From the NCBI GenBank assembly GCA_900617975.1, contig UZAE01000057.1, positions 1 through 44,482 of the forward strand: a DNA stretch of 44,482 bases, in the 5' to 3' direction. The DNA is from Rodentolepis nana. Lineage: Eukaryota > Platyhelminthes > Cestoda > Cyclophyllidea > Hymenolepididae. Position numbers and translations under genes: made by a program. Numbering within the stretch: position 1 is the stretch's first letter; each line of letters starts with the position of its first letter. Shown here piece after piece: positions 20,409 through 31,193 of the stretch. The notes under the pieces are model-generated. The model ran no database searches and had not been told where the DNA came from. It saw only the letters and a list, made by a program, of their open reading frames with translations.

Positions 20409-20435
20409 GTTACTGAAGAGTTGAGGTTCCACCGA
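20409..20435 (-). CDS. Candidate 27-nt micro-exon of the Ser/Asn-rich gene
   Basis: A long pyrimidine tract ending ACTCTAG precedes, and a consensus GTAAGT follows, exactly nine codons: SVEPQLFSN. It is phase 0 on both sides, matching the phase-0 end of exon 4. Micro-exons with lengths divisible by three are known in flatworm genes. The support is splice-site quality and phase only. Confidence 0.4.
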
Positions 20436-21447
20436 CTAGAGTTGGGTAAAATGAAAAAGATGCAATGAAATAACAGAGACCAAATTTCTGAGGTTGGACA
20501 AATAGCACATGTTTATATTTTCACACTTCGTTTGCTTGGCAATTTGTGATCTCCGATTTGAAATAACTGATGATAACTAGATACCCATTGATGAGCAATG
20601 AACATACAGTCTCAAAAGACCCACATCGTACCAGTTTTTGAGCCTACTTCTCCCAATTCGGGTTGCCCTTGCTCAGTACTAATGCAAAATCCTCTTTCCT
20701 TCAAGGTCCCCTCTATCCTTTTTCCCCTATTTCCCACCGTTTGTAGCGATACTGCACAAAACTTCAGCAATCCTCCTAGAAGTTCAAGTCGTCGCGGTTA
20801 AGAACAACTAGTCTCAACTGCCATGCTCCAATGTAACTTGGTAGGGAGACGACGGGATTCGTTGTCCGGAGTGTATTTGCTACTAAATGCTTGACAATTA
20901 AGCACAGACAACGCTGCACTGCAGAATATTGACAGCTAATTAGGAGGGAGTTTTTCGCGTGCAAACTGGAGTTCAGTCGATGTGCGATGAGTAACACGCA
21001 TCAACGATTCAGGAAGTTCTAGCGCTCCTAAGATTTCTTTATTAAGCACTTGTAGAGTTGTGCATTCCACTCCTTACATTCAAGGCGCCTATTATACATA
21101 ACTTTTGGATTACACATTCTGGAAAGAGCATGGCGTTCTGTTGGACTTAGAAAGATTCTTAATTCCGTGGAGGAATATCCAGCCTACCGTTGTGGAGGAC
21201 CAAAAGAACTATGCCGTAAGAAAGGCGTATTATGTTTGGATTTTCGCACGTAGTCTCCAATGTACTAAAAGTAATATTTACTTATATTCGAAGGGTGAGG
21301 GTTTTAGATAGTCTGGGTGAAAGAATGAAAAGCAGTTGGAAGTGCCCATTTTCAAATAAAATAATAAACCCAGATGAAAGTCGCCACAAAGGAGATGAGT
21401 AGGTGAAATGAAATAAAAATAAGTACGTATAAATAGAAGGCACTCAC

Positions 21448-21658
21448 ATTGGCTCGTGGTCGATAGTCAAACTGGGGTGATGGATCTGTTTGAATGTCAG
21501 CGTAAACCACAGGGCTGTTGGCAATCGGAGGAGCATGGCTCTTGAGACTTGAACTTCTTATGTGGTGGCGAGTGATTTGGTTTGAACTAAGAAAAGGCGA
21601 TGGCGACAATGCACGATTTCCATTGGTTCTCCCATTCGTGACATTATTGCTGCTGTAT
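21448..21658 (-). CDS. Unrecognised Ser/Asn-rich protein, exon 4
   Basis: Acceptor CTCTCGCCAG at 21659, donor GCCAAT|GTGAGT at 21447. 211 nt, residues 373-442, leaving in phase 0. Reads YSSNNVTNGRTNGNRALSPS, then SSSLKSHAPPIANSPVVYAD and IQTDPSPQFDYRPRAN. Composition continues that of exons 1-3. No stop codon is reached, so at least one more exon lies to the left. Confidence 0.7.
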
Positions 21659-22019
21659 CTGGCGAGAGGAAGAGGAAAGTTAGTTATGACGAAGTATTAA
21701 ATTCACCATGGCATGATAGACAGTTCCTTCATCACTATTTTAAACTATCCCCCCCCCTCATGACTTATGTTTGGATGACAGGGGTCCAATAGTATTGTCT
21801 GACTGGCCATATTCTTAAAAAGTATGTACCGAAAAGATATGCACAACCTCTCCCCAGACCGCCATTTAAGAGAACTTGGAATAAGTTTTTTTTTCTTTTC
21901 GAACCTCTATATTATTTGCTTACTATTAAAAGAGTACAATTTAGCAATACTTTAAATTTGGAAAAAAGTATATCTTAAATTTATTAATATGAACTTACCT
22001 CCATAAGGACACTATTGGG

Positions 22020-23219
22020 GTGGGTCAAAAAGTTCTCCGACAAATGCCATAGTTTTAAATAGAATCAAGATTTACAAGTCATGCTCTGGTAGGCCAGCAT
22101 TAAGACAGGTTGCAGCTCAAAATAGACAGCGATTTTCAACCCTTAAAATGGATAAATTTTTAGATCGGATGTAGTACAACATGCTTAACTGGACTAAATT
22201 AAGAATCTGCTCAGATAACAGAGACTTTACAATTGGATTTATAGGGGACTCGGTGTCATGTAGATCAGTCATTAATGACTTTATTAGACACCTTCAAGAG
22301 GGATGAGTGTAACATGATGACGACCCACGAGGAGAGAAGAGGGCGACGTAAAATATCAAGAAATTGAGCAAACATCTTTCTTGTGTAGAACCTAGTGCAG
22401 GAACAAGTTTAACGAGTTCGAATTGTAGAAATTTCTAATGAAGTGGATCAGCATTTTCAATTCTCTCTGAAAATCTTTATCTTTAATAAGCTCTCGGTGA
22501 TCACGGTGAATTCCAAAAGCGTTGCAGAAACATCAACTAATCCAATGAGTTGGAATTTCTTTATCGACTTAGGCAAAGGTGGAAGCAAATGAGGGTAATT
22601 ATTTTTTAGCCCTAGGTTACTGGAGATGAAACCTTGATCTACCAATTTGCTCCAGAAAATAAAATTCAATCAAAAGAGTGGCATCTAAAGAGAGCATCTG
22701 GGCTTGTCAATTTCAAAGCTGAATGAAATTAGAAACAATTTTTGAGATGTAGAAGGAGTGATACGTATTGGTAGACTTCCTAGAAGGACGGAAAATGATC
22801 ACCTCAAGCCAGATTGAAGGCGTTAGGAAGAAGTTGAAGACATCTCATAACCATAAAACGGCATATTCTGTTTCAGCATGACATTGTCTCTGCACATTTT
22901 CCAAGAGCCGTCAGAGCCACGTTGCACGAATTGCCATGGGAAACACGAACTAGACCCCTCAAAATTTTCCTTTTTCAGTTTCCAAAACTGAAAGATTACC
23001 ATAAAATTATCCGATTAACGTCTCCAGATGAAGCAAAATAGCATGTCATTTCATGGTATCAGAGACAGCTCTGAAAATTCCACTAGGAGGAATTGACAGG
23101 TGGAAATACAGATTACAACAGTGTATAGACAACAATGGGACCTAAGCTGGTCACATCAATGTAATCACTTGTTAAATAACTAAAGTATGGAATTTGTCTG
23201 AAGACGTTTTGACTCACTC
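22020..23219 (+). mobile_element. Dead mariner-type DNA transposon, near full length (about 1.2 kb)
   Basis: Transposase pieces read on the plus strand: VTGDETLIYQFAPENKIQSK and EWHLKRASG near 22620-22700, then RHILFQHDIVSAHFPRAVRA with TLHELPWE near 22860-22950, then FPKLKDYHKI and SPDEAK-stop. These match the GDETWIY...PE..QS.EW, FQHDNA..H and SDYH motifs of the mariner DDD transposases, including the Asp positions. Stops and frame shifts break it throughout. Ends: TGGGTCAAAAAGTTCTCCGA (22021) is the inverse of the right end TCTGAAGACGTTTTGACTCA (23197), each with CAAATxCCATA inside it, i.e. terminal inverted repeats. Confidence 0.82.
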
Positions 23220-25097
23220 TCGTATATCAATGAGAGGAAAAATAAAAATCATTTTGCAACTGTTAAGGCTATAAATCGTAATGAATTCCATATTTATGGG
23301 ATTGACCTCCATTTTCCAATGCCATAGGGATGATAAAAATAGAAATCAATAAGCAGCTTAATAGTAGTCGATCCAATTTACTGAAAAGGAGCACAAATGA
23401 TGCTTTTATCTAAGCGTAATTTGCAGAAATGACTCAAATATCCAATAAAGTATTACTACTGAGAATTTAACTATAGAGCATAGTGTGATAATGGCATGTA
23501 AAATTGGCACACTTGATTCTCTTGAACTAAGAAATTTATTTCTAAAATTTTAGGAAAAAGGTGATGTTCGAATAAAAAAATATGTAGATTAGTTTTGAAA
23601 GGTATTTAGTGAAAGCTTCCGTAAAAGAAATAAAATAATAAAATGCTTATTTGAAAGCTTAGTAATAAATGATTCAACTAGCAGTTTTGTATAGAATGTA
23701 GAAAAAATGGCTAGGAAATGCTAATGGCCAATCATTACACTTTACTGCTCATTTTATGCGTTTTCGCCATCTAATCCAATAGGATTAACTAAGAGATCTC
23801 CTCAGGAAATAAAGAATAATGCAGAAAAAATAACAGAATGATTAGTAACTTGCCAAGCAATTATAATTTAAAATTATCACTTAAATGGGAATAATTTGAA
23901 ACACTTTGTTATGCGTTGTGTAGCGCACGAAATTGTAACGTCACTTTTACCGAGAACAGCACATTTTATGCGAGACACAAATAAAGTACACCTCAACGGA
24001 AAGGGGAGTCAAACTTTGTTCAACTATTGTCTATTCATCACTCCTGTCATACATGCGTGGTGAAGTTGCAATCCCACCACAACCCCCACGCTCTTTTACT
24101 TCAAAAAAAAAAAACAAGGGGCTTGAAGTGTAGTAGTAGACGAAACAAAATAAATAATAAATAAACTGCAATAAATGAAATTAAAGAAATCCCTGTTGGA
24201 TAAAAAAGGTCAGAAAATACGCAAGCACAGTGCGGAAAAAGCTATTTTACAATAACTTCTTTTCTGTTTAGAGTGCACACTATTAAAATAATGATTGCAT
24301 TTGGAGGTTAAGAACCTACTAAATGTAGAACAATAGCACGGAGGCTAAAATGCTTTTTTTCAATTGTATTGACAGAACAATTGCAGAAGCAGGTTGCAAA
24401 ATATTCTCTAACAGTTGCTTTATTTCCTATCACTTTCGATCTAACAGGAAAGGGCCCAATGCAATAGATGTTTCAGAATGAAGGAATTTCATATTATCAG
24501 CTACAAACTCATGAAAAACGATCATACTATAAATAGATGATCGTGATTTATGCAACGCATGTCTTAATAACCACGGTTTGATCTTGGTTGTTGGAGAATT
24601 TAAATAAATGAAAGCAAGTTTTTCCCAACCCTTCACTTAAAACAATTTGCGTCCAAACTCTAATTATCACGGTCACACTTAAAATCATAAAAAAATAAGC
24701 CCAAGAACTTTCCGATGGTACAAAGCGAATCGAGGTTCCATTTTAACATTCTTGTCCATAATCACCCCCAGTTTATAAATCATTGATCTACTCTGTTGAT
24801 TTCCATGCCTTTAGTCCTATCTCTTGACCAAAGGAACTTAACGTTGTCATGGTCAATATACTAATTTTTGTTCAGTTGAAACAGACTTTAGCATCTTTTC
24901 TTTTTGGCACACAGAAAAATATAATATTCAGAAATATTGTTCTACAAATAAAGTGCACTGTATTCGTTCTCTTCCGGAAAAATCGCAGTATAGGCATTTA
25001 GTGATCGGTAAGCCAAATTCCCTAACTTCCTTGGAACCACGAAGTGGTAATTCCTAATTGAAGAGACTGTAGCCCATCCCGACACATATACACGTAC
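23220..25097. other. Intron of the Ser/Asn-rich gene, no feature seen
   Basis: AT-rich sequence following the mariner remnant. No coding, RNA or repeat feature that I can support. Confidence 0.5.
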
Positions 25098-25475
25098 TTT
25101 AAGAAAGGGTATTCTCCATTGCGATAATTTTGATGAGTTCGTAGATAAAAACCATTGTCCTGCAGTACATTGGCATCATTGCCACTTTTACCGCTCCTAT
25201 TTCTGGCCCCGTTCACGCTCCCATTTCCGTTGGAAGGCAGCTGATAACTGGGCTGGTGGAAGGTTTCTCGGGTCTTGTTAACTGGAAGGCTGTTAGAATT
25301 GAGCGAAGGTAGCAACGGTGAGTGCGAGGCGAAATCAACACGCTTTCGATTTGGAGGTGATAGAACAGTGGTGGAGGTGAGTGAGGACGATGTGGTACTA
25401 TCAGAGCCATCAGGATAACTGGCTCTCAGAGCACATGGCGAATCCCGAGTTACTGCTACCTTTTGGGGTGTCAGT
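25098..25475 (-). CDS. Unrecognised Ser/Asn-rich protein, exon 3
   Basis: Acceptor CATTTTAG at 25476, donor TTAAA|GTACGT at 25097. 378 nt, residues 246 (AG|A Arg) to 372 (AA|A Lys). Contains LTPQKVAVTRDSPCALRAS, a Ser/Thr run (SDSTTSSSLTSTTVLSPP), a basic NRKRVDF, SHSPLLPSLNS and an Asn/Gly-rich LPSNGNGSVNGARNRSG. Likely disordered and possibly phospho-regulated. No homologue is recognised. Confidence 0.72.
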
Positions 25476-26190
25476 CTAAAATGTAGGGTACACTGTGATT
25501 ACCTCAATAAAGCACCTTGATAGTTTTAATTTCTTTAAGTAAAACTGATATCAATCCAAGGAATATTATTTATGTAGATAAACACCAACAGTCAAACATT
25601 TGAATTGATTGAAATTATCTCAATGCCTCTGCAAAGATGGGCTGATAGCACCCATATCTTAGTAATTCAAGAAAAGCGTTCAAATAACCTTACAACCTTT
25701 GTTTGCTTTTAAGCCGTTAAGAGACAAGGATCAATGAGGATGCAAATTAAGAAGGTTTGAGTAAAAAGTAACATTATTTCTCTAGGTACTGGACTCAAAT
25801 AAAGGAAGACATTTTTTCATTTGAGGAATTGAGACAAATTGAGAGAGAGAGATGAATGCGGAGTCAAAATGTACATATAAAATTTAATTTCGACTTTCGT
25901 CATCAGAGTTCAATATCAGGAATATTTTCAAACAATTATTAACTTTCGGGTGTCTCTTTGGTATAGAACAAACCGCATAACCATTACAAATCGATTACAC
26001 AAGCACATTTCACTTATGAAAATTCTTCTACTATTAAAATTAATCATGAATATTGGCTAAATTGCGTGAATTGAAATAAAATTTAGATAAAATTACCCTC
26101 CAGTACAAGTTTATTCAATAGCTGTCTAAAGGCGACTCTAAATTATAGATCATTCATAATGTCGATAACATAACGACGAGAATGGAAAAC

Positions 26191-26210
26191 TGACACACAC
26201 ACACACACAC
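26191..26210. repeat. AC dinucleotide microsatellite
   Basis: Uninterrupted ACACACAC run in the intron between exons 3 and 2 of the Ser/Asn-rich gene. Confidence 0.9.
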
Positions 26211-27823
26211 CCTCTTCCCAAAATAATTGTAAATTAAAATGCTCCTTATTTTTTTCTGTCTTTCTTTTCAACCATATATTGTGACATTAGTAGGCAATAG
26301 ACTTTGAAAGACTGGTCATTCAACTGATAGCTGAAACGAATTCGTTGAGAGAAAATTTGGGGAGGAAATAGTACGTGTCGAGAATGGAGATATTCGTCTA
26401 CACTGATATCATTGCAAAAAATAATCATATATATGTAAAAGGAAAATTAGAGATGGAAAATACGTCATTTATCTAAATATATATATTCAATTCACTTATA
26501 TTGAAGGTGCACATTAAAACCTGCTGCAATCTGTTAGATAGAGTAAATTGGATAGAGAATTAGAACTGGGATAAAGGCTATCTCCACTGAACCATGACTA
26601 GTTCATAAATTGGAGACATAGGCCACGTATTCTAGAGAAATGTATGCGTCGATTCGTTAAAATTGATCTCAATGTGTAAAACAAATACAAATGATTCGAA
26701 AATATCAAAAGTGTCAGTCAAGAGAGCGAACAACGAAGTCATTTTTTAAATACAAAAGAAAAAAATTCATAAGTACAATAGTGGGTTGATTTTCAATCAT
26801 TTAACTATTTCACATCAAGAGGGTGAAACGTTAAACGTAATGCCTATTATAAACAATAGGTCACAATAACCATGCCCAAAAAGTCATACGTCTCATTAAC
26901 TCTCCTTGAAATGCATTCTTCTCTAAAGCATTTGCAAAATGACTCGGAAGAAAATGCCTCATATACACGTTTCAATTTGTGCTTTTCTAAAGCCGTGCTT
27001 TAAAATTAGAACATAATTAATGCTCATGAAAAGCTGTCACCTGTAAATCAAAACTGGAGATGCGGGAATGAAATTCCAAGAAGTTTGATAAGTTCCAAAC
27101 AAATTTTCCATCTATAAGCTTGAACTAATTTTAATAAAATTGATTGATATCGAAGGTATCCAATTTTTAAAACAACCAAACTTATTTTCATATCATCTTC
27201 AACATTATTACCCTTCCACTCGCTTGGGATCATTCTCAGATAGTGGCACAAATAAATGTCGCATTTCCGCAAGTTTTTATTGAATTTAAAGTTCTTTATT
27301 TTCAAATAACAGTTAGCATAAAGAATATAGTTTGAAAGGAAAGAAACTAAGTAGTGTGCAAAATCGCGGATGTCAGTAGCGAAAGCGCAACAATTCATAA
27401 AGAAAGACTACTAGCACTCAAGAGGGCGACTCATAAAGTATGCACGAGAAGAAGTGGAAACGAGCAACTTTGCCTAAACGCAACAATAATGAAAAAAGTA
27501 TTATTAAGAATTGTTAAAAGAGAAGCTTTCATTCCACTAAAAGTGGTGGAACACCTGCAGTCACCCACTTCAAAACAGTGTGTGTTTGAAAATGCAGTCT
27601 TGCCTTAGGTAAGTCTCGAAAACTCCTTCAGTATGTGGAAAGTGGCAATAGAGTCTAGTATTCTCGAAGGATTTAAATATAAGCAAATGCCCTATGGTTT
27701 CTCCAGAATTTCTCAATTGATGCTCACTAATCTCTGAAATTTAGTCAACTCGACTTCGCAGTGAGGCCTAATCATGAGGTGGTCTGAAGTTCGAGGTAGC
27801 TTCATTTAAAAAGTGTCAGGCTG

Positions 27824-27867
27824 ATGTTATTTCAAATGGTAGGCTTTATGGTATTCATCATTAGCTC
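27824..27867 (-). mobile_element. Short LINE 3'-tail fragment
   Basis: ATTTCAAATGGTAGGCTTTA and TGGTATTCATCATTAGCTC copy the last about 45 bp of the LINE at 38.3 kb (ATTTCAAATGGCAGGCTTTA). No body is attached. Confidence 0.5.
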
Positions 27868-28071
27868 CGTGTTAGATTGATGTTATAGGGTTGGAAAATC
27901 ACAATCAAAGGCGAATCAAAGGAAGCTCTCCCGTAGAGAGCAAGTGCGAACGCAGACGCAAAGACCTCCCAACCAATGGCTGAGCAATTTTATGCAACGT
28001 GACATAGCGCGAGTTGTATTTGATGGCTAAGCATGCTGGTAGTTACATGCGCATTTACTAGCCCTTCACGG

Positions 28072-28394
28072 AGTGTGCGATAGACTTACCTCCACGTGGT
28101 ATACCCTAGGTAGCGTATACTCATACGACAAGAAAGTCTATAAACCGGCAGTTGACTTCTGACTTCAAACTATCATCATCGCACTGTATATCATATTCTA
28201 CTACTTCCACAGTACTCATCTCATCTTTTTTCTACCATTGTGTCTGTCTCTTTTAAATCTTTGAAACACTCTTCTGTTTCCCCTCCCCCTTGCCCTCTCG
28301 ACTTTTATCACTTTGATGTTCCTTCCCACTGTGAAGTCTGAAGTCGACTAGAGGGCTAATGATAATCATCAGAACACCTGCCATTTGATATAGA
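28072..28394 (+). mobile_element. SINE-like repeat, near full-length copy
   Basis: Begins GTGTGCGATAGACTTACCTC, runs through GTATACTCATACG, GTCTATAAACCGGCAGTTGA and TTGATGTTCCTTCCC, and ends GGGCTAATGATAATCATCAG, AACACCTGCCATTTGATATA. This about 320-bp layout defines the family. The shared 5' end among copies argues against random 5' truncation. No clear tRNA-type box A/B promoter was recognised. Confidence 0.72.
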
Positions 28395-29424
28395 CCAGAC
28401 CTTTGCAATAACCTCCATTCATTCTTTACTTTCTGTGTTCTAGCTACTTGTGGCGTATCCTAGCTCTTTGTTTTGGGAGCATTTTCAATACTAAAGGATT
28501 TTACTTTTCTGCAACAAAGGGTGCTTTAACAAGGATTCCCCAAGGTTTAGAACAGTACTTATTTGCATAATATTTACTAAAATAATTGCAAAATGCAATC
28601 TTATCATTAAGTAACCAAAAGGAGGGCTCAGAATGATCCCAGAATAATTGGAAAATATTGGGTGGGGAATGAAGTGAGATAAAAATTAAATCACACAGGA
28701 ATTAAATTTGCCCCGAAAAAAGATATATAGGTGAAGAAGAGGTCCGTAAAAGTGCGCATTAGTAAAAAAAGAATATAAAATTTTCGAAAATATTGAAATG
28801 AACTTATAAAACTTGTTTTTTTTCATTACACCCTAAAACCTTAGAGCTGGGAAATAAGCCAAGAAATCATTGAAAGCATACACCGTTGTTGCTCCCGGAA
28901 CTGAGATATGATAAAATTTTAAAAAAATGGGAACATTAAACAAAACAATAGGCTCTTTTGAAATTATACAAACTAAGTACTCAAAGCCAATAATTTAGAT
29001 GGAATTCGAATGGTAAACTGAAAAAAATATTCTTCCATTGATTGACTTATTTATGACGAAATCTTGAGGGAGGGGGAGGGGTGGAGTAAAGATTAAATAG
29101 GCTTGACATTTATGGAGTAAAATAAAATATCTGACTGAGTTCGAATGTTTGCCACTAGATTGTGGTGAATGGGTGAGTTAAGACAAGCAAACACAGACCA
29201 TAATGTCAACTTTTGTCATAGAGATTGACAAAATATACTTCTACATGTATTGCAGGAATTTCTGCCAATTCGACACTTGAAAATAAATGAGGATTTGACC
29301 AGTTACATAAGGTTATAGTGGATGTAAAAAAAGACAATTCCATTCAATCAAAAAAAGGAGTTGACCGAAACTGTTATTATGAGATAAAGACTTTGCTCAC
29401 TTGTGTCACTCTTCATCCCAAGTA

Positions 29425-29696
29425 TATTTATTTATTTATATCAAATGACAGGCGTTTTGAGAGTTATCATTAGCCCTTTAGTTGACTTTAGGCTTTACAG
29501 AGGGAGAGGAACATCAAAGTGAAAAATGTCAAGAAGGGGGAGAGACAGAAGAGGGTTTCAAAGATGTAAAAGAGACAAACACAAAGGTCGAGTAAAATGT
29601 TAGGTGAGTACTGTGAAATTAGTCGAATATAACATATATTGTATGAGTATACGTTGCCCAGGGTGCACCACGTGGATGTAAGTCTATCGCACACTG
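29425..29696 (-). mobile_element. SINE-like repeat, internally deleted copy
   Basis: Tail TATTTATTTATTTATATCAA at the left, head GTAAGTCTATCGCACAC at the right. About 60 bp around the CAACTGCCAGTTAATAGAC region are missing, so CATATATTG joins directly to TATGAGTATACG. Confidence 0.75.
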
Positions 29697-30385
29697 CCCA
29701 CACCTCAAATATATTAATGTTGTCATCTTCTTTGCGTATTTCAAGGTCACAATTAAAATTTTTCGGCGAATTCCCCATATTTTGAACCAAGACAGCAAGC
29801 TTTGCTTCACTTGATCCCTAAATTTTGCAGACAGAGTTAATTTGTGCCTGAGAGATCCGCGTTTTATCATTACTTGGCCAAATTAACAGCATTGCACTGT
29901 TGTAAACTTAAAGAAGAATCGAACACCGAACCGAATACTTCCCAATTCGGCATACCGCCTACTTTCATTGGGATTAAGCTTTAGAGAAACTTTAAAAGTA
30001 CAACTGAGATTGTATTAAGGAAGATATTTTTAAAATAAAATTTCTACTTCATTTGAATACTACTGGCAAATAAATAAAGCATTCATCAGCTACCTTGAAC
30101 CCCCCTAGAATTGAGGTACTTATTGCGAATCCTGGAATGGTTAAAATCGCCATATTAGGACAGCAAAGTGTCAATCCAAATGTACTCATAGATACAAGTC
30201 GCGAGAGATGTTGAATTGGTTTATTCTGCTCAAACAAACAGGAACAATCTCCACAAATTTATTATATTTAAACAATGAGAGGGCGCTTTAGGACAAAATA
30301 CAATGAACTCAAAAATTTGGGAGACAGTCACAAACAAAATGAGTAACATTAGAAGAAAGTTATAATGCCTTCACTTAAAAAGTAT

Positions 30386-30479
30386 TTACTTATTTATTCC
30401 GAATGGTAGGCGTTTTGACAGTTATCGTTACCCCTTTAGTTAACTTCAGGCTTCACAGAGAGGAAGGAACATCGAAGTA
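30386..30479 (-). mobile_element. SINE-like repeat, 3' third only
   Basis: TTACTTATTTATTCCGAATG, GTAGGCGTTTTGACAGTTAT and CTTCAGGCTTCACAGAGAGG followed by GAACATCGAAG match the tail end of the family. The 5' two thirds are absent. Confidence 0.65.
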
Positions 30480-30890
30480 TTAACTATTAACGACAATATT
30501 GCTTAAATTCTCTAGAGTAGAATATCAGGCACCTATTTATTTTTTACCTTTTTGAGGAATGCCAGCTTTTTTACAGGCAACTATTAACGACTACGAAAAT
30601 CAATTATTATTTTAGTCCAAGGTTTGTAGTCTCCACGAACATTTAAATTAGCGCCAAAAGGTGAGTTTTAACAAATGCAAAAATCACTTTACCTGGAGTC
30701 ATTCATAATGAAAATACATAGTAAACAAGTAAAAAAAGGCTTATAATCCACTCTTTTCATAAAATAACTGGCCATATGACTATAGCTAACTGCATTTCGA
30801 AGAGAAAATTACTTCAAAATGCAGGCTAACAGCATTGCAATTCACAATTGGAATACTGCCAATAGCAACAAAACTACGTAGCGCATTTAC

Positions 30891-31193
30891 CTAGTCGCTG
30901 ACTGCATCCAGTTATTCTGCTGAGTTGGACGATTTGAATGTACAGGAATAATGGCTGGATTCATATTAGGTCGCGATAGATTTGCGACCGCTGAATTACC
31001 ACTTCCATTGATAATATCCATTTTGCGTGAATCATCATAGCCTCTTGCGTTCATTGCTCGAGCTCTTGGGGCCCTGATATTGTTGTCAGAGGGTACTCGA
31101 GAACCTAGACCTATTCGAGGCAAGTTGATGGGCGTCAGTGTTCGCGGATAACTACTGCTCAAGCTGTCACGACCGGTTAAGGTAGCAGATGTA
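30891..31193 (-). CDS. Unrecognised Ser/Asn-rich protein, exon 2
   Basis: Acceptor CTTATTTAG at 31194, donor CTAG|GTAAAT at 30890. 303 nt, entered after AG (AG|T Ser) and left after AG. Residues 145-246 include SATLTGRDSLSSSYPRTLTP, INLPRIGLGSRVPSDNN, an Arg/Ala stretch APRARAMNARGY and NRPTQQNNWMQSATR. Polar and low in hydrophobics, no known domain. The phase fits exons 1 and 3. Confidence 0.72.

Noticed and set aside
27048..27398. 116-codon minus-strand frame
   Set aside because: Composition follows AT-rich background, no motif, no exon borders.
30049..30237. Minus-strand frame with PIQ...TLCCPNMAIL, faintly like a sideroflexin C-terminus
   Set aside because: Spacing is off, no neighbouring sideroflexin motifs appear upstream, and no splice sites support it.
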